DNA from: Heliocidaris tuberculata
Lineage: Eukaryota > Echinodermata > Echinoidea > Camarodonta > Echinometridae
Direction: 5' to 3'
Length of the DNA: 64,000 bases
NCBI GenBank assembly: GCA_025618425.1
Contig: CM046832.1
Location: 62,166,608-62,230,607 of the forward strand
The notes under the pieces were generated by a model. That model had not been told where the DNA came from. It did not search any database and saw only the letters and a program-made list of their open reading frames with translations. A program made the position numbers and the translations under genes. Below, piece after piece: positions 1 to 12,689 of the stretch. The number at the start of each line of letters is the position of its first letter. Positions within the stretch are counted from its first letter, which is position 1.

Positions 1-615
1 CACATAATTATAGCTTTTAAGTGGCTTAATTGGGTATATGATATGGTGTGCGAGGTTGTGATGAGGTATTTCTTGTAATGATGCATTATGGTACGATAAT
101 ATGGTATATCACGTTATTTTATGGTGTGGATTAGTAGTGGTGTGGGACGGTATATGTTATGATAACTGTATTGTATGGTTATGGTATGGTATGATATTGT
201 GTTATTAGGTTGTGTATGGTGAGAATAGTGAACACGAGTATCATGGTTACGGTGTGGTTATGTTTAATATGGTATGGTAGAGTGAGGTAGGGTAGCTAGG
301 GTAGATTTCTCGACAGTGGAATGTGCTATTGAATGGTATGGTATGGTATGATAAATTATGGTATAGAGTGTCAGGGTATATTACTATTGTTGAGTATATG
401 GTATTGTGTTGTGTGTTATTGTATGGTGTCTTTATTGTGTATTATGTTTTGGTGTATTACAGTATGATATGGTATGGTATATTGTATGGTATGTTATGGT
501 ATGATATTGTAAAGTATGGTATGGTATGGTACGTTATGTCATGGTATGGTATGGTGTGTTATAGTATGGTGTTTTTGTGGTATAGTACGGTATGATGTTG
601 TGTGGTATGTTATAG
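1..615. repeat. Degenerate TATGG pentamer array
   Basis: The plus strand is built from imperfect TATGG/TATGT/GTATGG pentamers with interruptions, from the window edge to about 615, where ordinary sequence resumes. It begins outside the window, so its total length is unknown. Its open frame (rich in W, Y, M and V) is a by-product of the repeat and not a gene. Confidence 0.8.
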
Positions 616-2564
616 TATTTTGCTATTTATCAATGAGAACTAAAGAAATTTGACCAATCGTTTTATTGATTTATCAATACTGTGCTCGCTTGACTTTGAC
701 TTCTGCTGACCTTTGTCTTAGTATGACCCTCACATTTATCTTGAACTCCTTCTTGTGAACCTAGTTTTTTTTTTTTTCCATCTTCTTGTCAAGCCCTTGT
801 TTTGTTTTAAGAAGATACTCTCGAAGCTGGCTTTGTTCGAAGGTTTGTTTTCAGACGACCTTGAACTTAACATTCAAGCTTCAAGTAAAAGACCAAACTT
901 TTCACAGATAAAATTTACAAATTTAAACAAACCCCAGAACAGGTACACACAAAATGTGGGCCCGATCTACCATGTTTCCAAAACAGAAGTAAAAGAAACA
1001 TGAGATTTCTTGGCAAATTGGCAATCAGCAATGGACGATCTTGATGCATTGACTTAGGATATCCAAGCACAGCCCTTCGGATATTTGAGGGCTCCGGCGA
1101 CGGGTAAAATACATCCTCGTTCAAGGTTTGTTTTCTTGAGGAGTCATGTATCTGTTTTCAAGTGGCAATTTTCCATTAAATGACAGTTGATAAATACAAT
1201 TAATTCTAGCCCGGGGAAGATTAGAAGAGGGGGTTGCTTTGGTAAGATGAGGCAACAATGTCTTTGACCATGGGAATCACATATTAAAGATCTCGAGGGA
1301 CGCTCGTTTCTCGTTAACGTTTTTCTTTAAGTCCGATCATTCTGTCATAATTAAAGCATTTTTATGGCTCTTACGATGACATCCTATGCCTGTTTTAAAG
1401 TGTCATGATGAAGCAAATGATCCAGTCTTTAAAATAATCGTTTTACACGGGTTACTGATGATACAAGAAGTCTAAATTGATGAACGATTTATTTGTTAAG
1501 TGTGGCAACATTGGTTTCATTAAAACGCATTGTAAATCATTTCATGTTGAGATTATCTTTTAGCCAGGCGCTGATCTTATTATCACTTTGGGTTAACTGA
1601 AAGCGACGTTTGTCGAATGGTGAAACTCACCTCTTGTCATCGAATGTGTAAATGTATAAACTGTCCACCAGTCGACCCACCGACCTACAGAAAGAGGATA
1701 GTAGCCCATTACTTCTTTAAGGCCACTGTACACTTTACCGACTACGAATGGATTCTGAAAGAAATTAAAATATCATTAATTACTGAATTTAATTTAACAT
1801 GTCATATGAATAAAAACATCAAAATTACAGAAACGTCTACTTGAGTGGTTACATCGTGTATACAACTGTTCTGATATGGTTGGAAAATCATATTTTGGAA
1901 ATTTCACTTTGTCTTACATTTTTTTTTTTCTATGTCCATTTATCCGACGCCCTGAGAAGTCTTTAAACCCTTTCAAATGCATGCTTTAAACAGTTTGGTA
2001 TTGTTCATTAAACATGAAAAAGTCATGTTAGTCGCAGGAGGAATGTCGCATCACTTTGATTATGAATTTTACCGCCTTTTCTTCCTTCGTTCATCGGTCA
2101 AGGTGGTTAGTATCCTACCGCATGATGCACATTGTAAGAACGACCGGATCTACTATACTGTCATGAGAGGGTCTGGTTGGAAAATGGTCCACGAGGTGAC
2201 GTGAACCAAGACTATATTCATTAGGGACACAGCCCCAAAGGAAAATGGTCGTCTTCACGTCACCGAGGATACCATATTTTAACCATGTTAACCAGGGACT
2301 CGAATGTAGGCAGTATATATTTCGTTTATATCCGTCATCTTTGAATTAAAGCCAAAATCTACTCATCTATGTATGATCATCTGCACCGTAGGCCTATGGT
2401 AGACAGCACACTTACGTACACAAACAGTTTTGAATAAGGGATGAATTTGCGCGGATATCAAACGCGTAATGTGCCGGTGCCAAAAACAATAGATACGCGC
2501 AAAATGAATGTCGTCACAATGTAGTACGCACTTCTCGTGGGTGATATCATACGCCGTAAATAGT
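616..2564. other. Intergenic DNA, no gene recognised
   Basis: This is AT-rich sequence with only short, unrelated open frames, and I recognise no conserved protein or RNA in it. A T11-12 run near 764 and a T-rich patch near 1920 are the only simple repeats. It lies about 16-18 kb upstream of Hox1 exon 1. Confidence 0.6.
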
Positions 2565-2593
2565 ATCCGTGAATAGTAGTACTATTCACGGAT
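2565..2593. repeat. Near-perfect 29-bp palindrome (hairpin)
   Basis: Two perfectly complementary 14-nt arms (ATCCGTGAATAGTA and its reverse complement) are separated by a single G. The palindrome sits just before a TGACGTCA motif. It may be the tip of an eroded foldback transposon, because similar palindromes occur near 16.2 kb. Confidence 0.8.
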
Positions 2594-2595
2594 CG

Positions 2596-2722
2596 TGACG
2601 TCAGATATTACCCTCCATAACAATTTGCTCATTTACATGAGGCTAGTGGGAATTGCTTTTTGTCACATGACGCGCATTGGACCAATCAATTTCGCAGATT
2701 CTTTTCATGACGGATATAAATA
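2596..2722 (+). promoter_or_regulatory. Promoter-like motif cluster (CRE, CCAAT, TATA)
   Basis: Seen in order are a perfect CRE octamer TGACGTCA (2596-2603), back-to-back ATTGG (2686-2690) and CCAAT (2692-2696), and a good TATA box, TATAAATA (2715-2722). The spacing would suit a start site near 2745. The first downstream open frame (ATG 2810, 88 codons, ending 3076) resembles nothing I know. The CRE and CCAAT motifs lie inside sequence that resembles a repeat near 16.1 kb, so this may be a transposon end rather than a real promoter. Confidence 0.3.
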
Positions 2723-3410
2723 ATAATATTGTGCTCCCCGTAAACTGTTGCAAACTATTGAGATGAAATGAACTGAACTCGATTCGTACGTACCCAGGAC
2801 AAACTGGCTATGAAACTCGGCCCCAGCTTAAGTTGTCACAAAAACTCCAGATTTGGGATTCTTCAAGATGGTAGTGAATGCGTTTCTTTAGAATTTAAGC
2901 TGGCGTATGATCTGAGAAATTCATTTTACTTTCTGGTGGATCCATACTGTATGCCTGGAATTTTGCATTTAAAGATTATCACTCTCTTTCTTGAAATGTT
3001 CTTGCGCTTTAGCTCTAGACTTTCCATCTTTCTGATAGTTCTAACAGGTCCATACAAAACCCCTTTCACTTGCTAAATATTACCTGTAAGAATCGTTAAA
3101 TAGTACCTTTAAGAATCGTTTATCCATCACTATGTGATGGTGTTCCTCTTTGGCGTCACCTTCCTTCCATTAAAGCCACCAAAACCATGGAATCCGCCGC
3201 GGTCTCACTGTTTGCCGCACTGCAGTGCAAAATAACCCCCACAACAATCCATCTTTCAATCAACATCTGAAGCTTTCCTCTAGCTTCCTCTGTCTCCTGA
3301 CTGTTCTCTCCATCTCTCCATCTTCTTGTGTCTTCCTCTGTCTTTCCACTCTCTATTTGTCGTTTGTTTTAGTCTCTATTTCTCTTCTATTTTCTGTTTT
3401 CCACCCCCCC

Positions 3411-3441
<31 letters not shown>

Positions 3442-4106
3442 TCATAATTATATAGGCTCTCTTTCTCTTTCTTCAAGGTATATCTCTCTTTCTCCTAAGG
3501 GCTCGCTGATATAACTCGTTTTCTTTTGCCTCCAATTTCCAATTGCTTTCCCCGGTATTTTCCCCCATCTCCATCTCCTCCTTCTCCCCTTACATGAATT
3601 TGATCAGAAGGGTATAAGGGAAGACGCCGACACTGTCGGGCCAGGCGAGGCAGACGGGTCGGGTGATAGATGGGTGTATGGACTGAAGACAGAGAAAAGT
3701 TGTCAAATGCCCTGTGGGGAACTACGCGCTGGTGCTCAGGTCGCTAAATGCTTTTCTTTGCCTGCCGCCATTTTTGAAAGGGGAAAATGGGAGGAAAGTT
3801 TGGATTTATTCGTACGATTTCGGTGGAATGTGAATGACTTCTTGAACATTCAACAGTTCTAATATTTCTAAGGTCATTTGGCACACACAAAGCAGTAACA
3901 GAATTACATACATATTGCGTCCATAAGCCAGTTCATAGCAGATGAATAATGGTGCTTTCAAGATATCGCATTGGTATTTTTTTTTTTTTTTTTACGGATG
4001 TATAAATGCATTTGTACGAATTCGGGAACCTGCTGGTTTTAATTCCAATCGGAGGGTGTAACTTTACGTATGAACTATATGAAGGACAAATGTTCAACAT
4101 CTGCCG
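2723..4106. other. Intergenic DNA with CT microsatellite
   Basis: It holds a C7 run followed by CT dinucleotides at 3404-3442 within a wider pyrimidine-rich zone (about 3270-3600), and a T18 run near 3977. The open frames over the CT tract (poly-Leu/Ser) are repeat artefacts. No gene is recognised. Confidence 0.6.
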
Positions 4107-4160
4107 AGAGCCAGAAGGGCGTCAAGAGTATGTAAAATGGGTCAACGCCCTTCTGACTCT
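4107..4160. repeat. Short hairpin, 16-bp stem
   Basis: The arms are AGAGCCAGAAGGGCGT (4107-4122) and ACGCCCTTCTGACTCT (4145-4160). They pair with one mismatch around a 22-nt loop. The stem is too short for a typical animal pri-miRNA, and a MITE remnant is likelier. Confidence 0.65.
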
Positions 4161-6240
4161 AATGATATGATAATTCTTTACAAAATGCAACGAAAACCTC
4201 TAAATTTTGTCTTATTTTTTCAAAGGGGATGCTTTCAAAAGTAACTCAGACAGATAATGCTCAGTTGTGGTTTAAGTTTAAAAGACATCGACATACAAGC
4301 CTTTGAATAATGACACGAAGTTGAATTTACCATCTATTTGAGATACCACGTCTAATCAGATGACAACACACTGCATGGGAAACTTTTCCTATAAGAATAT
4401 AAATACTAACCCTTTCAGATAGGATACTAGGTAATCAGGCTCCCCAGACCTGCTCTTTCACACTTTTATTTTTGTTTATAATTCCGTGACTCAAACCAAT
4501 ATGCCCTGCTCCATTTACGCGTGAACTTTGGTATTTCAAATTCAAAATTTAAATACAGGCAAAGAGTGCAGAATATGTGAGATTAATCTGATCAATCATT
4601 CTTCTACTTAGATATTTTGGACAGTTTCATCTGACCTGAAGAAACAATGCTGCCACAACGATTGTAATTATACAAACTGTTTCTTTTCATGAAGTAGCAC
4701 TATTTTCCCTCAGCGTTTTTTGATGCTCTAACTGGACTGACACCTTTATTTTGAGAATGATTGAATTATCCTTTTGTACAACACGTTGTGGTTGAATGGG
4801 CGTAATATTGATGCATCTCTGAGCAGCTATATTCAACTATTTAAAAGAGCGTCTTTGACTTCCTTGAGTCGATCATCAAGGACCTTGTCCATACAGAAGT
4901 TTTTCTTACCCCGTATGGACAGAAATAATTCGCAATTCAAAAACCGTCTAACTGCCTGATTAGAGAGAAGAATCGTTTTGTTCCAAAACCGGTTATTTCT
5001 ATGCAAACGGTACTCACTTTTTTCTGAAAAGAATTGCATAGTTTATAAAAAGACGAAAGAAATGTAGAAACCCGGTAAACAGACACTTTGTCCCTCTGTC
5101 TAAACCACGCCGTCGTTTTTTAGTGAAATATGAAAGGGTATGAAGAGCGAAGAGACGACCATAGTAGAGATGAATCCTGCAAAATAATCGAATTATCTTT
5201 ATACAATGTGTAAGCCTACTCATTTGTATATATCGAGAACTAAATTAAATAATAGATTGCAGAGTTAGAAACATTGCCTTATAAAAGACGAAAAAATACG
5301 TTGTCTAACATAATTTTACTCCTTCTGTATAATCACGCCGTCTCTCTATAGAGAGAAATCTGAAACCATTTAGTGAAATTTCGTCCGTTTAGCCTCTTTC
5401 TGCTTATAGTGAGCCGAACATGGAACAATAAAACTCCTTTATCAACCCCTTTGTTAAAATTCATAGAAAAGATAATCGCTTTGTTTCAAAATGGAATTCC
5501 GTTGATAAAAAGACATCGCTGTAGACACCGTTAGATAGATGAAATAAATATACGTATGGACGCAGTCAAAGTAGAAGTCTCTTGGCGTATAGTCTGATCT
5601 AAGATGAAGCCAAATGTTTTCCTTAACAGTCTCCACATATTGTTCTATTCTAGTATTTACCATCCCACGTCGAGTCAATCATTCCAGGAACAAAGACGAA
5701 AAGGTCAAATTCGAAATATTTTGAAAAGATCATCGTACACTATAAATTGAATAAGTTCCCCCCCCCCCCCTTTCCTTTCATTGTATACTTTTGTACCTGA
5801 CCAGCATTTGAAAATGAGGGTTAAAACAACTGTCTGTTTGAATTAGACTAGAAGTCACCCGTTCGTTTGCGAATCCCGAAAAGTGCATTTATGACTCGAA
5901 TTAATAGAGCATAGAAAGGCCTCAAAATGAAATATTGTAGCAGATATATTAGTCAGCTTTATAACAGTGCATTAGAAAGGGTTAGACCAACTCCGCCATT
6001 CTTGATAGGAATAGTTTATGTTTTTAACATATCCATTTGGCTATGAATGTAAGAAAAAAACCACCTAACTTATTTTTTAAAGGAAATACTGGTGAAGCAT
6101 TTATATGTGTTTATATAATGAGACTAACGAGTAGTCAATATTCGTACCGCGATACTTATATTACAGGGAAATTCCCTATACTTTAGCCACCATCCATATG
6201 CTTCATGTCACCTTTGGAGCTGATTTTTTTAAACCCTGCA
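4161..6240. other. Intergenic DNA, no gene recognised
   Basis: This is AT-rich, with a C13 run at 5758-5770 and a 16-bp CT/AG palindrome near 5342. Parts of 5090-5130 and 5325-5390 look alike (both contain CACGCCGTC and TTTAGTGAAAT), which hints at an old local duplication. No protein family is recognised. Confidence 0.5.
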
Positions 6241-6868
6241 TTTTATCTGTTATTATTTATTATTATTATTATCATTACGTATACAGCGTTTTTCCCCATA
6301 AGGTTCAAAGCTCTTACAATAAATCATATATACATGTTTACACTTCCCTGCATGTAGTAAGAAAAACAACGTCACAACTATACAAACTGCTAAAGAGATG
6401 TGGTTTCAAGGCCTTTCTGAAGGCATTGACTGATGAAGACTGTCTAATTGTAAGTGGTAAATCATAACAGTATTTTGAAGCAGATACGGTAAATGTCCTA
6501 TTACGCGCTAAGGTACGAGTAACTGAATATGAGAGACTGAGAGGATCACTGGATGACCTCAACCTCCTGGTAGATTGATATAAATTCATAAAGGTATCGA
6601 AAAAATTTGGAACTTGATTATTAAGGATTTTATAGACAAACAAGAGTATTTTAAAAAAAATATCCATTGTTTATAAGGAAGCCAATGTAATGAATTCAAG
6701 AGTGGCTGAGATGGGGGGGGGGGGGGTCCCTAAAAACCTGAAGCACCAATCGGGCAGCCCAACATAGTACCTTAAGCTGCTAATAGTGAAACTTCGTTTT
6801 ATCAGTAGGAAAGCAGGAGAGCATGAAAGAAAGTTCTGTTTAATAAATATAACTAGCCAGCAGAACAA
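6241..6868 (-). mobile_element. Broken LINE (L2/CR1-like): RT C-terminus plus ATT-tailed 3' end
   Basis: Read on the minus strand, this is the carboxy-terminal part of a non-LTR retrotransposon reverse transcriptase. In order from 6868 downward come a piece like the motif usually reading AARLV (AARLVLQVF), NSLHWLPYKQWI, FKILLFVYK, and an SxSKYCYDLPLTIRQSSSVNAF block followed by HLF, the usual end of these ORF2 proteins. The frame shifts between HWLP and FKILL at a T-run (near 6650-6660), and a G13 run (C on the coding strand, 6714-6726) interrupts it, so it is dead. The 5' part is missing. Beyond the stop lies the family's tail (6241-6335): AAGCGC-like and TTTGAACCTTATGG words, then ATT repeats. 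The same tail type recurs at 36.5 and 48.8 kb. Confidence 0.82.
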
Positions 6869-9250
6869 TGTTTATACTACATTGTAAAATAATGGTGGAT
6901 AACGCATAGGCTAAATTAATTACCAACAGCTATCAGCAAAAAGGAAAAGTCTCAATTATTATTCTTGCTCGCAGGAGAGTCTGTATTCAAAAGAGACGAA
7001 AGTCCCCCCCCCCCCTCCCCATCAGTGGAATTGTGCCCACGCGTCCAGTGGCGTAGCGTGTATCCAGCCTCTTAGCTATAGGCTACTAGTGACATAGGGG
7101 CTTCGGCCTTACTATTTGGATGAAATGCGAGAGAACAAGGCAGTCGAATGAGGGGAAGTGTGAAAGGCCGGGGTCGTTCATCTTCATTTCGCTTCCTTGC
7201 CACCCCCCCCCCCCCGGAACTTCGACAACCGCGTACGTATTCCCATGTGTGGAGATGATGCGTTAAACGCAAGTGAAAAATGTTAATCTGATATCCGAAT
7301 GTTTGATACAGTAGAATTGCGAAATAAGATAAACAGAGATTAAAACTTAAACTAGACACTTAATTTTTGCAATTTCAATTTTTGAAGAAAAAAAAATCAA
7401 AGGATACAGAATATAGCAGAGTGCCTATGTGGGTTTTTTTTAATTTTTTATTATTCTTTCTTTCTTTTGTTCTGGTTGTTTGTTTGTTTGTATGTTGTCT
7501 GTTAGTTTGTTTGTTTGTATGTTGTCTGTTTGTTTGTTTGTTTGTATACAAGATGCACAATCTCTATAAATGTAATGTATCTTTATGCGTTGTACACATT
7601 GTCCAAGAATGCATAACGCTATCATGACGATTCCGGATACCGGGTTTATAGTCACTGTTCCCTAACAGCACAGACGGGTTTTAAGGCGAGTATGGTGTTC
7701 TAACACATCCTCAGTTGAATTATTTATGGAAGCATATGTTTGTTATTTTCCATATCAATGAGTTTGCCAAATCCAATCAAATGCTGATCGTACATAAAAC
7801 AAATTAAAAGACAGAAACGCATCTAGATGAAATGATGACGAAAGAGGAGTGCTACTGGAAAAGTGCAGATATCATTCCCATATGAAATGAGTTTCTACAC
7901 CCGGGTAAAGCTCAGGGGTGAATAGTTTCATTAAAATCGCCATCCCGATTAGGTGTGAACATGTTCTGTATAGATATTATAAACTATAACAAGCATAACA
8001 CTATATTTCGATGGTACAGTAAGATTTGGAGTGTCTGAAAGCCGACACGAAAAAGAAGCCAGTCCATGGAAAGTATTACAAACGCGGGAAGCAGAGCATT
8101 GAGATGCACATCTCATGACTATGACCGCACACCTACAGATAAATGCGGTTCAATTTCATGCTTGTAGTGGCAATAGTTAACAAATATCAATCAAGAATTC
8201 ACTCAAATAATCTCACACCGACCGAGGCGGGAAAAGAATCATTTAACTGACTAATTTATCGGCTGGTGTCACACGACTGATCCATTCTCTCTTTCTCTCC
8301 CTCTCTATCTCTCTCTCTCTTACTCCTTCTCTTCCTCATACTCGCTAATATATTTCATTTTCCTATGACAAGCCGGCGCGAAATGTGCATGCCTCTGTTT
8401 TTCTTGTTTTCACGTGGGGGGAAAGCGGCCTTGCGGGGTCCACCTTGAGCTGTGTCTGAGCCGAGACTTTCGGCGCCTAAGCCGACAAGGATATGCACTT
8501 TCGCACGTTTTCCTTTGCGACTCTTATATATTCATCATCAAGACGAAAGGTTGATGATGAAACGTGAAATAACCGAGCATAAAAAGAACGTGATGCCACC
8601 GATAATTGCGTGTTCACAGTGCGGTGCGCTTTCAAAGGATCGCTTTTTTTTTCATTAAATATCTTCCTATTTAGAGTGTAATATCCTTCTCCCCCACCTT
8701 CGGGAGGACACTCAACGGTCATGTTCTTGTCTACTTTTATTTGTTACTCTCATTTTTAAGTCCATTTTCCCAGTTTATATAACGTAAATGATAATGATTT
8801 AGATTTTTACAAAAGTGAATAATTAGTATCTTTTTAGCGATACGAACTCTGTTATCACAATGATAACTTAACGCACATAGTAGACATTTAATACGTCTAT
8901 GCCGTACGACACCCACACCATTTTCTGAATATTCATGACTGAAATAATACTCACATTAACCATGTTAACATAATTGTGTAAAGCAATATCATTATGTGTT
9001 TTTAGTGATCATGACAGGAATACCACCCTTTCAAGATTGAAATCATCATAACCGCTGTTATTTTTATTTTTTAATTATTGTTTTTTTTAATGCTATACAA
9101 CTATACCCCCCCCCCCCAATCCTCCATGGTGCGACACAATGCTCTCGAGACATTTGCTCCAGATGTGTTTCCTTACACTAACCAAATTCCTAACTTCAGC
9201 TGGCCCCGGACCAAACCCTATACCTAACCCTATAACGATATATAACCTTT
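6869..9250. other. Intergenic DNA with poly-C runs and a TTTG repeat
   Basis: It contains poly-C runs at about 7003-7016 and 7202-7215, an AGTGGCGTAG-like transposon end near 7046-7055, a (TTTG)n tract with an internal duplication (7476-7546), a CT-rich patch at 8288-8335 and a C12 run near 9107-9118. The region 8395-8520 is more GC- and CpG-rich than its surroundings, but no gene is recognised there. Confidence 0.5.
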
Positions 9251-9789
9251 AAGGGGAAGTCCACCCTGATTACAAGTTGGTTTTAAAGGAAGCAGAATAA
9301 TTAAAGAAACAGATAAGTGAAGGTTAAAGCAAAATACGATAATAAATAGGTTATGAATTTTTTAAAAGTTTTAATCAATAAAACACAAATTGACAACGTA
9401 ACTTGCGAGCTGCTCTCCCATTTGCCCTGTACCCCCAAAATCATCATTTCCATTTTCTCTAAAGAAAATATCCAATCATACATGCACCTTTGATATAATC
9501 ATTGCTCATATGTTTTTACACAAACCTGTATGAAACAAATATATTCCTTTATCAAAAACTATTTAAAAAAATGAAAATAAAAATCTATGACATTTTCTGT
9601 ACCGAGCAAATGAGAGAGGAGCTCGCAAGATACGTCACGGAGTTGCCAATTTGTATTGATTGATTACAACTTCAAAATTTCATAACTTTCTTATTTCTTA
9701 TCTGATTTAGCTCAAACTTTCACTGATCTTTTTCTCTCATTTTTCTGCCTTTATTCAAATCAACTAAATATCAAGGTGGACTTTCCCTT
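9251..9789. mobile_element. Foldback MITE with ~180-bp terminal inverted repeats
   Basis: The left end begins AAGGGGAAGTCCACC and the right end is its imperfect inverse (GGTGGACTTTCCCTT). The two arms, about 9251-9430 and 9610-9789, match over roughly 180 bp, including GCAGAA, GTGAAxGTT, AAGTT(A/G)TGAA, CAAATTG and CTTGCGAGCT(G/C)CTC words. The element has no coding capacity. A second partial copy lies at 39597-39697. From memory, elements with this terminus are widespread in marine invertebrate genomes, but I have not confirmed that here. Confidence 0.85.
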
Positions 9790-11382
9790 GAACTCTAAAC
9801 CTAACCTAAGATAAAGCGCAGCCTTAACTCTAATCATACATAATTGACGAAATATAACCGGGGCGCATATCAATAAAAAAAAAATAATAAAGTGTATATA
9901 TATATTTTTTTTTTTAAGTGTGTAGTTAATAACTGTCTGGGATGTTGAACAGTTTGGTGGCAATTGACCGGTTAACATGGTTAAATTGGTCTGGCTAAAA
10001 TTGTCCGGATGACAGTTGTCCAAGAGGTATAGTAGTTCTACAAAATCCATAATATGTTATGTGATTATGCAGAAAATGTAAATAACGAATATGTACATGT
10101 CCAGTATATTTCTGTATCTTACACAAAAAATAGTTGACTTCTTGGGCAGACACACCTTCTAGATCGTTTGCCATAGGAAAAAATGTTTACTAAGTCTTCT
10201 TTTTGGTGTTGGCTCCAAGATAATTGCCATCATGGTATATCTTTATAAACCAATTTATAGTTTGAGTAGACCCAAGAAACTTTTCCCTCAGATTTCTTTA
10301 GATTAAAGTTCAGTTTATAAATAGCAAAATACTATCACTTCTAAACTGCTGTGATGTTTTTCTCTCCGTCAGTTTCATATTTAAAAAATGAGAAATAAAA
10401 GTATAATCCATATCCCTGGCCAAGATTCCAACGTTTAAAACCTACCATGCCTACGGACAGCTGTGTGTGTATGTGTGTTTGTGCGACATTTGTGTGAACG
10501 TCAATTTGCTATTTGAGAAGACGTCAGGGAAGATAGATAATTGATATAGCAAACTTTAGCAATAGCCTAAATTTGGCGTTCCTTTCAGATATTTACACAA
10601 AACTTCATAAAAGATCATGAATAAAACGTCAAAATACCGCGCGTATGTATTTTGGTACAAAATAGAAAAATTATGAGACCATGATTATTCATTAAGTTTT
10701 ATTCCAATTTCCCTTTCGCAACAAAATTTGATATTATCTTTACGAATGGAAAAAAAAATATCGAGACAAGTACATGGGCAGACGTTTTATTTTCCTTTTT
10801 TCTAAACGTCATACTTATATACATTTTGGTTGCCATAATATTTACTAAAACTAGTGATGTTAAACCAAAACTTGATTTATTCACTGCATGCGGTTAACGA
10901 ATAACAAGTTCACTCTTTTTTCCGGTGTGCAATATAGCTGAAAAATGAAGCCGTGGTTGGACGGAATTTGGAGGGTAACACCCCCTTTTATATTTTGTTA
11001 GGAAAATTGCCCTAATTCGACATGCTGGCTGTAAAGAACAAATAAAAAGTGTAGGGTAAATAGGAAGAAAATTACGAAAATTTTGTTTCACAAAGGGAAG
11101 GGTTTGCCCCTCCCACTTAAAAATGAAAGGTTAGGCAATCTATCAGGGCATATTTCATATGATTTCATGAAATTTTAAGATTCATGGTTAATTTTTCAAA
11201 AAATCTAAAGTAATGATATTGATTATAGTATGCAAGAATAGTACGAAGTTAGGAGATTCCCTTTTTAAAAAGCTTACCGCTCAGTTATGGTATATCAAAA
11301 GGTTTATATATATTCCCTTTTACTATTATGAACATGTCTTTTCGTCTGTCTATAAATGGTTCATTATCTTTAAAAGAAAGGA
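9790..11382. other. Intergenic DNA, no gene recognised
   Basis: This is AT-rich sequence with short A- and T-runs and an (AT)n patch near 9895-9907. I see no gene, RNA or clear repeat family beyond these. Confidence 0.5.
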
Positions 11383-11628
11383 TAGTGGCGTAGATATGGG
11401 GGCAGGTCTACCTTGCCCCCCCCCCCCCCCATCGAATGGCGGAAAAAAGAAGAGAGCAAGAGAGGGAATGAAAATGAGAGAGGGAGGCAACTTAAATGGA
11501 AGATGATGCGACCCCTTTCCGCTCAATCCCTCACTCAATGACAAGGTTCTATTGCATTTTAAGACCGGTGCTCCCTCTCCCAACGACACTGGTGTCCCCT
11601 CTTTGGCAGGATCCAAACTACGTCACTG
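11383..11628. mobile_element. Short element with AGTGGCGTAG/CTACGTCACTG inverted ends
   Basis: It begins with AGTGGCGTAGA and ends with CTACGTCACTG, an imperfect terminal inverted repeat. A C16 run lies near 11420-11435, followed by a purine-rich stretch. It has no coding capacity. Similar short terminal repeats and internal poly-C runs occur at 58968-59208 and 60020-60277, so these are probably related non-autonomous DNA transposons. No target-site duplication could be fixed. Confidence 0.6.
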
Positions 11629-12689
11629 ACAAGAGATTTAAACTATTTCAAATATTTTACAGCGAATGTAGTGATCAAGTGAAATTTCACACACGTGTCC
11701 TTCTTCTTCTACACTGTTCTACAAAGAGCACAATTTACAGTACATTTAAACATCAAAATTCAAATTTCCTTGTTGATATATTCAACATACACTGGGTTTT
11801 GAACTATCATATTTGAAAACATAATGGCAGTTTGCAGAAAAGATGATCACTTTTTTCATCCAAATACCTCCTTTCATTTTTATCTGACTATTACAATCAT
11901 CGCTGTTGTTCAAAGTGCAAATTTGCTTTGAAATATTCATTTTTCTACTTAATAATGACTGTGTACTTTATAGGCAATTTTTGTCGATTTGTTTGACAAA
12001 GCAAACTTCATCCATTTGCGTCATTTTGTTATACATTATACGAGCCACGTCCGTAGTTCAAAATTTAGAGTAGGATTACTTTTTGAAGCATGTAATATTT
12101 TCCTTATTATAAATCTTTATATTGTGTACACTATGGATTCGATGCCAGTTTGTTTTACCATATTTTTCCTGAACAAATTCTATCCATCTTGGTCGTGTGC
12201 TTGTGACCGACCATGAACTGGCTTTACACCTATACAACAAACATGGATTATTTATCCAATAAATAGGCGCGATTTTCCACTCGAAAAATGAGCACCCAGT
12301 GGAGTTCTATTATCCATGCTTACACTCCTCTCCGATCGACAAAAAGGAACGGAGTCACTCTCGCAATGTGATTCGAGTTAATTGGGACATGAAAACATTT
12401 CTACAGCTTCCCGCATAAAAAAAATGATGATTGTCCAGCCAAAATGGTGATTGTGAAAGAAAACTGTGAACTGCGCTTAGAGGTCTAATCCCGGACAGCA
12501 TTTTAACTCCGTACCGGCGCCATAGGTTCAATTCCATCTTTTCAAATATAACTTTAATTTCTCTCTGAAGAATGATTTTTAATAATCCCCCATTGTGCTT
12601 TTTGGCATCGGTTTAGGAGAAGAAAGACGGTATAGGGTTTATTTCCCAAGACAATCGTAATTTCTGGTGTAACGATCGTCTATAGAGTA
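11629..12689. other. Intergenic DNA, no gene recognised
   Basis: This is AT-rich unique-looking sequence with short open frames only. Nothing is recognised. Confidence 0.5.

Noticed and set aside
9195..9245. Telomere-like CCCTAACCCT words (also near 9800 and 23250)
   Set aside because: Only a few degenerate copies, not a TTAGGG array; likely chance or transposon flank.
12480..12540. tRNA gene suggested by a GGTTCAATTCC B-box-like word
   Set aside because: No matching A box at the right distance and no cloverleaf could be drawn.
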